From Aphidius gifuensis (lineage: Eukaryota > Arthropoda > Insecta > Hymenoptera > Braconidae): DNA of 64,000 bases. The notes under the pieces were generated by a model. That model made no database searches and was not told the origin of the DNA. It saw only the letters and a list, made by a program, of their open reading frames with translations. Each line of letters begins with the position of its first letter. Within the stretch, counting starts at the first letter, position 1. This document shows, piece by piece, positions 1 to 11,934 of the stretch. A program made the position numbers and the translations under genes. The stretch covers positions 26,382,154-26,446,153 of the forward strand of contig NC_057788.1 in NCBI RefSeq assembly GCF_014905175.1. The letters are read 5' to 3'.

Positions 1-2396
1 CCAGTATATTTCATGATTTTAGATTCATTTCAATCTATTTTATGTGAGCACATGAACGTAGTATTATCGTTATCGAAACGCAATTGAATCATTCGAGTGG
101 CTTTGTTTTCACGAACGACCATGTCTTGATAAAACGATGAGTCATTTGATTGAATTACTGTTAATGACAATGCTGGTTGTTATCTAAATTATCTTTTAAA
201 TGTTTTGTCAATAGAATTCTATTTAAATACTTGTTGACATAGCAAATAAACAGTTAATAATATTAAATAAAAAAAATTTCAAGTACACAATGTTTTTTTT
301 GTTTTAAATAAATAAGACAAAAAAATTTAAATTCAGTCAGTTGAAAGAAATAAAAACAAATAAAAAGATATGACAGTAAAGTTAGGATAAGTTAAGTCCC
401 TGTGTGATTTTCAGTGAACGATCCATGAAACACTAACAGTACTACTTGTAAAACTAAAGAAAGTCTAGACGTGAATCACCTGCCAAGATCAAAAGGTATC
501 GACGACTTGGAAGTAACACGGTCCCAAGCATCAACTACGTAACTAGAGCTATACGAAACCCTCTTTTCAAATTTTCGATTCATTTCTCTTTTACCTTTTA
601 ACCTCTTTTATTTTTCATCCTTACTTTGCAACCAAATCGAATGCCTCTAACATACAAACTTGAAGCTGGATTATAGGATCGTATCAAACAAAATGCCAGT
701 AGAATTCGTTGACTTTGACATTTAGCCACAGCTTTGACATCATTTTTTTTCAATGCTTTTTTATTTTTTTATTTTTATCGTTATTTTCTTCTTATTATAC
801 AGTGACTTTCAAGATTCTAAAAAATCTCATTCAAGCATAAATTGTCAGCTTCAATTATTGATTTATATATTTTTTTGTTTATTCAATTATTTTGATAATA
901 AAAATAAATATTTATGTATATACATAAAATCATCGTCATATTGAAAACCCAAAATTTATAAATTTTTTTTTTCTTTTTTTACAATATAAAATATTATTTC
1001 ATATTAATAGACAGTAGATGGTAAATCATACTGTCATCATGTATTGCCGATGTCATATACAACTACAAAGAATAAATTAAACAGAGATAAATTCACGCAT
1101 TCATTAATTTAAAATCTGTGATTTTGCTTTTACATCGTACTGCATTTTGTTGAAAAGCGTTTCGATTTAGTTTTGGTCGAGAAGCACTTTGCTGATTAAG
1201 CGAGTTTTGTTAAATGTCAAAATTTGAAATTACTCTCTCGGATTTATACTTGTAAGCCAGCTGTTCTATACAAATTTCAATATGTGTATCAAGTTATTCA
1301 CAAAAAAAATATGACATTAAAAATAATGTTCGATTGCGCAGCAAAATTTATTTTCTATTTTTACTACCACATTTGTTTTTTTCTGTTAAAAATATGTCGA
1401 TACATCACAAAGTAGTGACAGAAATAAAGACACGTCAGACTTGTTCGCACTTGACTTTGTCGAATATATAAAAAAAAATACCGTTTACATTTTTACGCTA
1501 AGCTATATTTATTTATTTATTTTTTTCATTTTCAAGGATCTCTTTATCCTTTGACGATTGGCAAAGAGTTTTCAAGTAGGACACGTCTTTCATATGTACA
1601 TGCATATGATTATTATTATTATTTCAATTTTTTATTTATTTATTTTTTTTCAATCGATATAAAAAGCTTTCAGGTAATCCAGCTTTTGCTCTAAAAATGA
1701 AACATATGTATATCGTTTTATACTTTCTCTTCTTTAAAAACAACATATTTCATCGACATATTATATTATTATTATTTGTTTTACAAACGTTTGAGGTAAA
1801 CTATATTTTTTTATTTTTTTTTTATTTTTTAATATAGTTTTGTATTTATTATTTTTCTATATTTTTATATAGGAAAACGTTCTTTGGCACGGCCTCAAAG
1901 GCAAGCAAGTTTTGCGTCCTTCATCCGAGAATTTTTCAACGATATATCTCTCAGTATATTTCAAAAAAATCTTATCCACAAACATATATGTATATCGTAG
2001 TATTTTTTTTTTTTTTTTTTTTTATTATTTATTTTTTTCATATACGATTACGGTAGACGTGAGAGCACCGAACTAATATCTGAATTTTTGCAATTCCTTT
2101 AACAGAATATTGAAAACTCAGACTGACGATAAAATTTAATGTTTTTTTACAAATGAATGGTTCAGATAAAAAATTTTTAAATATTTAAGAAATATAATTA
2201 TCATTATATATTTTTATTTCCTTTTTAAATATAATTAATATTAATGTTTATAAATTTTATATGAATATACAGTATGATTGACAAAAGAGTAATTAACTCG
2301 GGCTCAAAAACATGACACATGAAATATTATCACAAGTTTTTCCAGCTAAAAGTTTTGAAAGATCTTATACGACCAAGTCATGATATCAACTGGAAA
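1..2396. other. non-coding AT-rich stretch
   Basis: No supportable gene. The stretch is dominated by A/T homopolymers, including about 21 T at 2003-2023. Short open frames at 753-944 and 1224-1415 are low-complexity Phe/Ile/Tyr/Lys translations expected from such sequence. A somewhat higher-GC island lies at about 400-560 without a convincing open frame bounded by splice sites. Confidence 0.6.
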
Positions 2397-2841
2397 ATGT
2401 TTTCGTTTAATTACCCAACGCGACTTGTGCTTCTACTGTTGCTAGTGTATGCTACTGTATTTTGAGATTGACGTTTTAATGAGTGCCACGTTTGTCGTAT
2501 AAAGTTTAATTTAGTTTTATCGAAAAATAAAACTTCCTATCCCTCAAGAAAAAAAATAAACAATTCCCATCGCTTGGTATATATTTATGTATACCTTGTT
2601 TAATTTTATTTCCGTTTTTTTTTTAAAGCTGTATATTTTTATTTTTGTAGTTGGTTATTTATTTATTTTTTTTTTCCAGTCGAAAAATCCATTAAACACT
2701 TGCTGTTATCGGAGCAGGCCATGCAAGATGCCACGAAAAAATACGTTCAACAATGGTAGCAGGAAAAAGAAGAGGAAGAACGAGCAAGTAGGAAAGTGGA
2801 TAAAAAAAAAAATAAAAAATCGAAAACTCTTGTTGGAATAA
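2397..2841 (+). CDS. candidate small secreted cationic Cys-containing peptide (two exons)
   Basis: Low-confidence model. Exon 1 (2397-2456) encodes 20 residues that look like a signal peptide: MFSFNYPTR followed by a Leu/Val core and VYAT. Exon 2 (2680-2841) follows a strong pyrimidine tract ending in ttccag and is in phase 0. It encodes 53 residues that begin with a Cys-Cys-x5-Cys cluster (CCYRSRPC) and then become very Lys/Arg-rich. The total is about 73 residues. The donor after exon 1 (GTATTTTG) is weak. A single-exon alternative starts at 2587 and also has a hydrophobic N-terminus, but that part is mostly translated poly-T. An overlapping frame of exon 2 is also open and amphipathic. The stop codon lies within AATAAATAG, which could act as a polyadenylation signal. 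I recognise no family; a processed secreted peptide is only an inference. Confidence 0.22.
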
Positions 2842-2918
2842 ATAGAAAGGTGAAACAGTTAAAAGGAGCAAAAATTCGTTTCAACAATTATCAACTTAAA
2901 TTGCCTAGAGGTTCATGA

Positions 2919-5295
2919 GTACTAAAGCCATATAGCCAACAACAAGAGAGAGAAAAAAAATGGATCGTCTATTACTTTTTTCCATTTGGTGAAAAATGCC
3001 TGCGGGCACCAAGTTGAAACGAGTGGTGAACACAGTTTAGGTAACCCCCCAATTTTATATGTATTTTTTTTTTTATTTTTTAACCTAGGTAGTTGGTTCA
3101 ATTTCACTGGTTTCTCCAGGGGCCTTCTGTACTTTTAGCACACACCCACAAATACTGTTTTATATATGTAAGAATAACTAGCTTTTAGACCAGTGAAAAA
3201 GATTTTTCTCACTGCTTCAATGTTAGCCCCTCAATACTAACACTTTATATCTTTTTTTACTCTCCAGATTTTTATATAGCATAAGCTTTTATTTTGCTCG
3301 ATTTCATTTTCTACATTTATTTATTTTATTTTTTTAACCCTCACCAGACACACCCATTCTATCACGATTTTTATATACATCAATGCACTGCTTGCAACTA
3401 GATATAGAATTCTGACAGTGAGTATAACGTTATGCATCAATAAATCTGAAAAACGTTGGTCTTAGATTTTTTTCCAGTTTTCCTACAGCTTTTATAACAA
3501 GTAGCTCTAAAAAAAAATCCACATACTTCGACAATACTTTCAACTTCTCACTTCACCAATCTAAGTAGCCGGATCTAAATATCTAAAGTCAGGAGAGCAT
3601 AGACATTTCCATACCTACACAATAACACAATATATTTTCCAAAGATTATTCTTTCTTTTTTTTTTTATTGTATTTTTTTATTTTTCTCCCATCGACGTCA
3701 TTCAGGCATCACGTTTAAAAGCACCCCACGTCCCTGGAGATATTTCTAGCTTATACATATATATATATATCTCGTTGTCTGTCACTTCCACCTATATACA
3801 ATCTCCCTTCAAAAGCTTCCGAGTTTTCATTTCTAACAAAGAATATTTAGTAGTAATAATATATATTATATATTTTAGGGTCGTCGTAGGTGCTGAAGAT
3901 GATTTTAAAATAGGCACAGAATAAATGAGAGATATATACAGTTTTTAGTTATTTTAATTTTCATTTAATTTTTACATCAACAATTTAATTTAATTTTTAT
4001 TTATTTATCCATTATTTAACAAATTAAAAAGTACAAATATTTTGTTTGAAGGTCAAAATTTAATTACAGACCAAAGTCTATAAAGAAAAAGAAAGAAAAA
4101 AAAAAAAAATCTTTTGAAAATTCCTTTGTGAGTTAAACACAAGGGATCTCTTTCTTTTGTCACTTGTGTATCTTTTGTTAATGATTTTTTTTTCCTTTTA
4201 AACACCAAAGAAAATTAAGGATGACTAAGTTAAATATAAAATGAGTGTACACAGAGATAGAGAAAGTTGATAAAGTAAAATATAAATGAGTGTGATGGAT
4301 ACATGTAAAAAAAAAAAAGAAAAGGTTAAGGATAAAGAAAGTGAAGGTGAAGATGTGAAACGCGAGAATAACTTGAAAGGGAAAGAGAGAGACTAAAATA
4401 GGAAGTGGTTCAAGAAGCGTTGTCTGGCTAGAAGGGTAGATAATTAGACAAGTAACAGTGACTCAACCCTCAACCTGTTTAAACCAACTTTCTCTATATA
4501 TATGTATATTAATGTATATCTTTACCTTACGATTTTCTTTCGAGCCTGCTTCTCACAACGTCAAGCCTTTCCATATATCTACCTTAATTAAATAAACACA
4601 CTGAGCTTATCTCCTTCCTCACTTACTCAGTAACTCAAGTCTCGTTTCATCTCACATTATCTCAATGAGTGTTACATGTTGTCTTATTCTAAAACTATAT
4701 ACATATATTTACAAAATATGAAATACTCGTACTATATTCAATTACATTAAACACGTGTGAAGCCACAATGCCACTACTCATACTCATTTGGCATATGTAT
4801 ATATAAATTCATGGTATATATATGTATACATTAAACTAACAATACAAAAAGACCAGACAAGCATGTTGTGTGTGCATATATATACATATATTTGTAGAGA
4901 AACTGAAATGCTCGACGAGTGATACCAGTACGATTATTTGCATTAGATCGTATTAAACGATCACATTACCATTGGTGTGGCATCAAGGTGATTGAATTAA
5001 CCATTGCATACACATGCATTGAATATATTTTTGACAATCCCTTGTTCATTGAAAATAATCTAGAAAACACATATGTATTTCAATTTAATTTTTTTTTTAT
5101 CCAAAATTTACTCAGTGTCGATTTAAATAATTATTCAAATTAACTACATGTTATTGATTATTAATTATTTTCTTTTTTTTTTTTTTATGTCAATTATTCT
5201 ATTAATTAAAAATAGTAAATATATTTCATAATTTAATTATTATTAATTTAATTATTAATCAAAAGGTAAATAAAAAATTAATACTTGTTTTTTTT
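2919..5295. other. non-coding AT-rich stretch
   Basis: No gene is supported. The sequence holds short A/T runs, an (AT)n tract near 3757-3770 and purine-rich stretches at 4230-4420. The open frames at 2922-3107 (minus) and 4919-5143 (plus) lack splice context or composition that would mark them as coding. The 3' untranslated region of the minus-strand gene ending at 5296 should extend into this part, but no AATAAA could be fixed with confidence. Confidence 0.5.
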
Positions 5296-6389
5296 TTAAT
5301 TTTTAGATTTTTGAAGTAAAGATGAATGTGAAAGAAATGCTTCAATAATTGGCTGATGATTTTCCAAGGATTCAATCATTTTTTTAACATAGTCTTTGTA
5401 TGTTATTGATTTATCTGCTTTCGATGTTTGATGTGAACTCAATGAAGTAACATGAATCAAATGACTTTTACCAAGCTGATCTATTTCCATGATTAAACTG
5501 TGATGTGGTTTATCTTCACTAACATTATCACTATCTACTATTTCAAAATTTAAATTATTTTCATCTTTAATAATATTATTTTTTTGACTTTTTGATTTAT
5601 TTTCATCTATTTGCTGATTTGAATAATCAGTTTTTTCTATTTTATCATCAGTAAGTCCATTTTGGTCTCTCTGAAGTCTACGTGAAAATCTATGGTCAAC
5701 ATTGGTTTCATGATTAGAAATAGTATCAAGTTGCTTCATTACTTTCGTTGATGACTTTTCTTTATTATCAGTATATACATTATTAACAGCACTAAAGTTT
5801 TCATGAATGTTATCACTTGTCTGTGGTATTACGGTCAACTGAAGATCATATCTATATGATTGTGATGATATAAAACGTTTCATTCTTTTTAAAGTCCATT
5901 TAACCATTGAGTCTTTTTGATGTTTACATAATTCACAATCTTCACAATCTTCTTGGCATAATATCCAACTATTGTTTGGTAGATAATAAACATCACCACG
6001 TGACAACAATTCATTGTTCATGTTAGAAGATGGTGGTGACAGGGGTCTACCATAAAATGGTGCATCCAGAAATTTTTTATGCAAAACATTGTCAAAGGTA
6101 AGTGGTTGTGATATTGTTTTAAATACAACATTACGTAATATATCCTCCCAGTATGGTCTTGATTTATTTGTATTTTTTTCTAAATTTTCAACAGCTGAAG
6201 AAAACTATTTAATAAAAAAAAAAATACATATACATATTATTAATTTAAAAATAAACAAAAAATTTATATATAAATGTTTTTTTTATTTTTTTCATAACAC
6301 TATCATGCAAATAAAAAAATAAAAAATAGTACTAAATAAATCATACTTACAATAATCAGTGATAGAAAAATAGCGTGAAGGAGATACAT
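5296..6389 (-). CDS. unknown secreted protein with CxxxCxxCxxC cluster
   Basis: Two exons give 315 residues. Exon 1 (6351-6389) starts with ATG and ends at a donor GTAAGT in phase 0. Exon 2 (5296-6204) follows a T-rich tract ending in aaatag, also in phase 0. The joined N-terminus MYLLHAIFLSLIIFSSA is a good signal peptide, so the product is probably secreted. The mature part starts with a region containing RPYWEDILRN and a Pro-rich stretch (LSPPSS). At residues 96-106 is a tight cysteine cluster (CQEDCEDCELC), followed by a basic segment (KWTLKRMKRF) and a long hydrophilic, Asn/Asp/Ser/Lys-rich, probably disordered C-terminal half. There are no other cysteines in the spliced product that I see. 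I do not recognise the family. The gene lies head-to-head with the semaphorin, with about 1 kb between start codons, so the two may share regulatory sequence. Confidence 0.72.
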
Positions 6390-6722
6390 GATATCAACTG
6401 TAACGATCACAACAACGACTGGTAAATGTACTGCTCTATCTGTAAAACGATGGAACTCGTTTTTATGCTTTTGTTGACAAATGACTAAGGTTTATATTGT
6501 AAAGTTATAGGGGTGGTATTGTTAAAACAAAAATGAAATGAGAGTCTCGTTGTCATATGTATATTTGTGATTGCCATCTTGTTGTACTGAAAAGAATGAC
6601 AACATTACTCATCGCATATTATCTGATTGTTTCAAATTTCAAATAGAGAGTCATACAAAAAATTATGTTGTAAATGAGTAAGGGGAGAAGAATGCCTTGA
6701 TAAATTTAAAAAATAAATACAG

Positions 6723-6828
6723 GGGTCACTACGTTGTGGAAGTACTGGCAGAGTCAGCTATCATTTGGCATACTCAACATGAACAAAATAAATGGATCGA
6801 TCACGACTTGCTTGATGCTGGTAAAAGC
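6723..6828 (+). other. candidate 5' untranslated exon of the semaphorin gene
   Basis: This higher-GC segment is bounded by aaatacag on the left and a strong donor (AGC|GTAAGT) on the right. The next good acceptor, preceded by about 18 T, is at 7362, just before the semaphorin start codon at 7383. Joining the two puts a stop in the only long frame before that ATG, so the segment would be untranslated, with a possible 19-codon upstream open frame. It could instead be an exon of an unrelated transcript. Confidence 0.3.
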
Positions 6829-7382
6829 GTAAGTATCATCTCCAACGTTGATAACTACAGCTATCAAATTCACCGAGTGTTTCTTTTTTTTTTTAATTCA
6901 TGTTATCAACATTGTTGATATTAAAAATATTTATTTTAATATCCAAATATCAATACTTCCTTTCGTCCTAATTTTTTTCTCCTCAAATTAAATTTAATTA
7001 AAATGTTTTTGTGTTTACTATTATCATATTTATGTAGTATTTAAATATTGAGATGAAAAAATTAACTAAAAATAATAAAAAACTCAATATAAACCATCTG
7101 TCTTTAAAAGATAATTAAGAAAAAAAAAAAAATTTGACTATTCAAAGATTAATATTTTAAGTTATCTTGAATGGTAATAAACTAACACTGATGGACTTTT
7201 TAAAACTTAAAAGACATTTAGAATAATCAGTATAATTTAGCACATCGTGCTAGTCAGTAACAAAAACGTAAAATAATTTAGCTAATGGTATACTCAAAAA
7301 ACTGATTGGTCGTTGATTTAAAAATCTGTGTCAGTTTTTTTTTTTTTTTTAACTGATATCAGTGACAAATAAATTTATACAG

Positions 7383-10300
7383 ATGTTTCCAATGGTCATT
7401 TCGAAACAGACAATAACATGGATTTCAATGTTCATATTGATTGGTGGTGCTTCAACTTCTAACATTGTTAAACCACTAAAAAAAGGTAAAATTATTGTAT
7501 TCGTTTATTTTTATTTATTAGTTTATTTTAAATAATTCAAAAACAACCAGCACAACGTAAAAAAAAAAAAAACCAATTCACCGAAAATGTATTGCATCAA
7601 TGATATCAAGCTTACACGGTGCATGTATTTTTTTTTTCTATTTTAAAAAATAATTTCGCACATTGTTCACGTGGTAAGAGATAAAAGATCAATTTTATTT
7701 TGGACTACGTGACTTTTTTTATACTATTTTATTTTTATTACTACTGAAAAAACCAATGAGTGAGTACTAATGACCCTCATCTTTCTCGAAACTGCTGTAA
7801 ACAAATTATGATTCATCATTAGAGTTTATCAATCTGCGATTTTTTTTTATTCACTTGATAATAAAATAAATAATATTAATATTATAATTTTATAATATTT
7901 TTATAGAACATATTCTGGGTGAATTTAGCTATGGAAAATTATATTATCGTACATTTTACATGGACAACTCGGATGATGTACTATACGTTGGTGCTATGTA
8001 AGTTGCTGAACATTAATTTTATTTACTTTTATAAATATTTCTGACAAAAAAAATTCATATACATATTTATTTTTTTTTCCCAATAATTAGGGATCATATT
8101 TTCAAGTTAGATTTATTCAACATCAACGCCAGTCATCCCAAAGTTAGTTCAATTTTATTCCTTCATTTAGAAATAAAAAATATTCAATTATTTTATAATA
8201 ATAAAATTTATAATTATTCTAGACTGACAAACTTGAACTAATAACATCACGTATTCCTTATTGGATATCTGAAAAACCTTATGTAAGTAAAACTTTTAAT
8301 CGATTTTATTCCTTCACGGTTTGATGGATCAATTCAACCAGATAAAATTAATATTATACACAGGATTTAAATAGTCACAATCATATAAAAGTAATTCAAT
8401 CATTTGGGAAAGATCGTCTGTACATATGTGGTTCACATGCAGAAGATCCAAGAAATTGGATAATTAATGTGAGTAAAAATTTTTTATCAACATGTACTCT
8501 GTTTTAATATTTATTTATTTTTGTGTTGAGTAGAAAAACTTGACTCGAATTTCGAAGAATGATGATGGCTGGCTGTCTGCATATTCAATATGTAGTAAAT
8601 ATCTTGATCAAAATGATGCTTCTGTTATGGTCACCAAAAATCATATCGATGATGATGAACAACAACTTTATACAACAATTGGTGATAATCTTCGTGGGGA
8701 TAGTTATCCTTCATCAATATTCAGGACAAAATTTAACTTAAATAATACATATCTTGCCGCAACTGAGATTAGATCATCCTCTTCGAATATAAAGTTTTTG
8801 TTTGGTGGTATGTTTAGCTGTAAAGCATAAGACAAGAAAATAATATTTTATCTTTTTTTTTTAACTTTTTTGTTCAGAATCAGTCAATGTTGTTGGATCA
8901 TTTGAGATTGAAGATCAGATATTTTTTTTCTTCAGTGAATATGGCACCGTAGATGATAACCATAATGAAATTTTAGCTATCGAGAATCAAATTGAGACAA
9001 TAGGTATACTGTAGAAAAATTAAAGTTATACATTTTCTAACTTTGTAAATTTGATTTTAATTTATTATTTTTTTCATCGAGATTCTCCAACGAAACCAAA
9101 AAAAATTTTCTCAAGAGTGGCTAGAATTTGTAAAGAGGACAATGGCTTTGGAGAACCACGAGCTTGGTCTACTTTTTCAAAAGCAACTCTCGAATGCAAA
9201 TCATCACATTTGAATTCCAATAAAATTGGTAAAATAAAAACAAGTTATTACATTTGAAATATAATTGATTTTCTACAATACACTAATATCATTTTATGCA
9301 CATGTATTTTTTTTTAGAAAGCATCTACAAAATTCCTAACGATAATACTCATTTTTATGGTACATTTACTGCAACACAAAACAACAGTGTTACTTCAGCA
9401 ATTTGTTTTTTTAGCATTGATGACATAAAAAAAGCGTTTGATGGTCCATTTAGAAAAGTTGTGTATTATGATGATACTTTGAATTCATCAGAAACAATAC
9501 CTGAACCAAATCCAAATCTTTGTAGTCGTAATTTAACTGAAAAACGATATTCTAAAGCACCATATTTTCTTATGGATTATGTTATACCTTCCAAACAAAA
9601 TAGAATTATTTTTAATATTACAAATGTTATTCTGACTAAGCTTGTTGTTGATAAACTCATGAGTAACGTGACAGGAGTTGATGCTGAGTATACAGTCTAC
9701 TATGCTGGTTCAAGTACGTTGTTTGAAAATATATATTTCAATGATTGTTAATATAATTTTAAGCTATGTTTTTATTATGACAGATAAAGGTCGAGTATAT
9801 AAATTAGTTCAATGGACCAATGAAAAAGGAAAAATAAGAACTGAAAAACTTGATGAATTTGATGTAACTCCGGATGAAGAAATTCGTGCCATGGAAATAT
9901 CATCAAAGTATAGTTCTCTTTACGTTGCCTCGGACAATTGTATTAAACAGATTAGTTCAATTTTATGCAACAGACACAAGGATGATCCTCGTCGATGTAA
10001 ACGTGATCCATACTGCAAACTTGATATTAAAAATAAAAAAAATTGTGAACTCCAAGTGAATAGGTGTGTTGCAAATAATTTTATTATATATTTTTAAATT
10101 ACTTTAAAGTGTTTAAAAATAATTTCATTTGAGTATTTATTAATGCAATGAATTTTTCTTTATGTTAAAATATTTAATCATTCATGTAAATTACTTTATT
10201 TGCTTGTTTCAGTAATAAAATTCGACGTAGTAATCCATTAAACGAAACAACAGCACCAAAGTAAGTTTCACATATTATTTAAGCTATCAAATTACAAAAA

Positions 10301-11793
10301 ATAAATCTTAAAAAATATTTGTACTTTTCAGGCCAGCTCTTAGAAATGCTAATTCAACACAAAATATTAAAACTAATAATTCTTTTGAAACCACGACGAT
10401 CAAAACTATGACGGAAAATTTTATTGCAAAATATAATAAACTACCAAACATCACAACTGAAAACCCATCTACATCGAAATTTATAAAATCTGAAACTATT
10501 TTGGATCAAGATATTCCAACCACAACGATTGTGCCACAAATTTCAACTACAGATATTCTACAAAATTTCACCATGTTCGATGATAAAACAACAATGTAAA
10601 TATATAAAAAAAATTGTTAATTATAATTATTATTTCACTCTTTTTTATTGATAGTCATGTGATTCGTTTCGATCTTTTTTTTTTTTTTATTTTGTTGTAG
10701 TTCGGACAGAATTATTTCAACCTCAAGAGATGTATCACCAGTGTTACATACAACAGGTATACTACAAAATGCAACAACGATATCAGGTGCAAATATTTCA
10801 ATCACAACAGATATACCAACAGTGATGAGTACAACAGATATGATACAAAATTTAACTACAGCATCATCAGATGACAACATTTCAACAACAAATTCATCAC
10901 TAGTGTTGAATACAACAGATTTTCTACAGATTCCAACAACAGATATACCACCGATGCTGAGTATACCAGATATGTTACAAAATTTAACAACAGCATCATC
11001 AGACGACAACATTTCAACAACAAATATATCACTAGTGTTGAATACAACAGATTTGCTACAGATTCCAACAACAGATAAAAGTATTTCAACAACAGATATA
11101 CCACCGATGCTGAGTATACCAGATATGCTACAAAATTTAATAACAACATCATCAGATAACAGTATTTCAATGACAACAGATATGCCACCAGTGTTAAATA
11201 CAACGGATATACCACCAATATTGAGTACAACAGATTTACTGCAAAATTCGACATCAACAAATTTATCGTTGCAAGACGATTATACAATGGCACATAGTAA
11301 AATGACAATGTAAATATAAAACAATATTTTTTTTAAATAATTATCTTTTATGGTTTTTCTTTTACATATTAATATTTTATCTTTGCTTCAGCTTGGATAC
11401 AAATTTTTCAACCACAACGAATATGCCTCAGATTTTAACTGCGACAAAGATGTCACAAATCTCAACAACAGATTTATCTTTGCCAGATAATTATACCACG
11501 ACAATGTAAATATGCAAACATAATTTTCTTATAATAATTATCGTTTACTTGATTTTCTTTTATTTGTAATTTAATTAACTATTTGCTATTTTTTTTTCAG
11601 TGTGGATAAAAATATTTCGATGACAACAGATGTGCCAAAAACAAGTACACCAGATATTTTACACAATGCAACTAATGCTGTTGAAATGAATTTTGAAAGA
11701 GATATCAGAACGATTGTCTATATGACATTAACAGGATTTATCGTTATGGCTTTTTGTTTACTTTTATATTTCTTTAAATTATTGATATTCTGA
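7383..11793 (+). CDS. divergent transmembrane semaphorin with mucin-like stalk
   Basis: Fifteen exons give about 953 residues: 7383-7485, 7907-7997, 8091-8142, 8223-8282, 8364-8468, 8534-8807, 8878-9003, 9082-9228, 9318-9713, 9784-10063, 10213-10260, 10332-10595, 10701-11309, 11392-11505, 11601-11793. All junctions use GT-AG with matching phases. Domains: signal peptide (1 to about 26); Sema beta-propeller (about 40-505) with family hallmarks such as RLYICGSHAEDPRNW (Cys124), FSRVARIC (Cys287) with Cys309, and SAICFFSIDDI; a PSI domain (about 512-545) with Cys513, 523, 529 and 539 and RDPYCKLD in place of the usual RDPYCGWD; then about 350 residues of Thr/Ser/Asp-rich repeats; and a hydrophobic segment (about 927-953) ending at the stop. 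There is no Ig domain and virtually no cytoplasmic tail. Semaphorins are plexin ligands in axon guidance and immunity; this one should be a membrane-anchored ectodomain raised on a glycosylated stalk. It is clearly diverged from the usual arthropod Sema-1/2/5 classes. Confidence 0.88.
10701..11309 (+). repeat. mucin-like coding repeats in semaphorin exon 13
   Basis: This exon is almost entirely Thr/Ser/Asn/Asp/Pro. A unit of about 132 bp (44 codons), containing DMLQNLTTASSDDNISTTN and then SLVLNTTDLLQIPTTD, starts near 10820, again near 10950, and a third time, altered, near 11101. A 21-bp insertion sits before the third copy. The many Thr/Ser residues and NxT/S sites point to heavy O- and N-glycosylation. 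The open minus-strand frames here mirror the repeat and are not genes. Confidence 0.85.
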
Positions 11794-11867
11794 AAAATTA
11801 AACAGCTCGAAAAAATATTATTAAAATCTTTTGTTATTTTTGAACATGATCCGTTTAAAAATATAGA

Positions 11868-11873
11868 AATAAA
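11868..11873 (+). terminator. polyadenylation signal of the semaphorin gene
   Basis: The first canonical AATAAA after the stop codon lies about 75 bases downstream. This is a usual distance for a short insect 3' untranslated region. Confidence 0.5.
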
Positions 11874-11934
11874 TATGAATTAAATTTGCACGATATAACA
11901 TTACCAATCTTTGTATAAAAAGATCACTTAAGAG

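Noticed and set aside
6697..6918. 73-codon plus-strand open frame
   Set aside because: Its central part coincides with a splice-bounded segment, but joining to the semaphorin exon introduces a stop, so I treat it as possible untranslated exon and not as a protein gene.
10635..11308. Two long minus-strand open frames
   Set aside because: They lie opposite the Thr-rich repeats of the semaphorin; the absence of stops is a by-product of the repeat.
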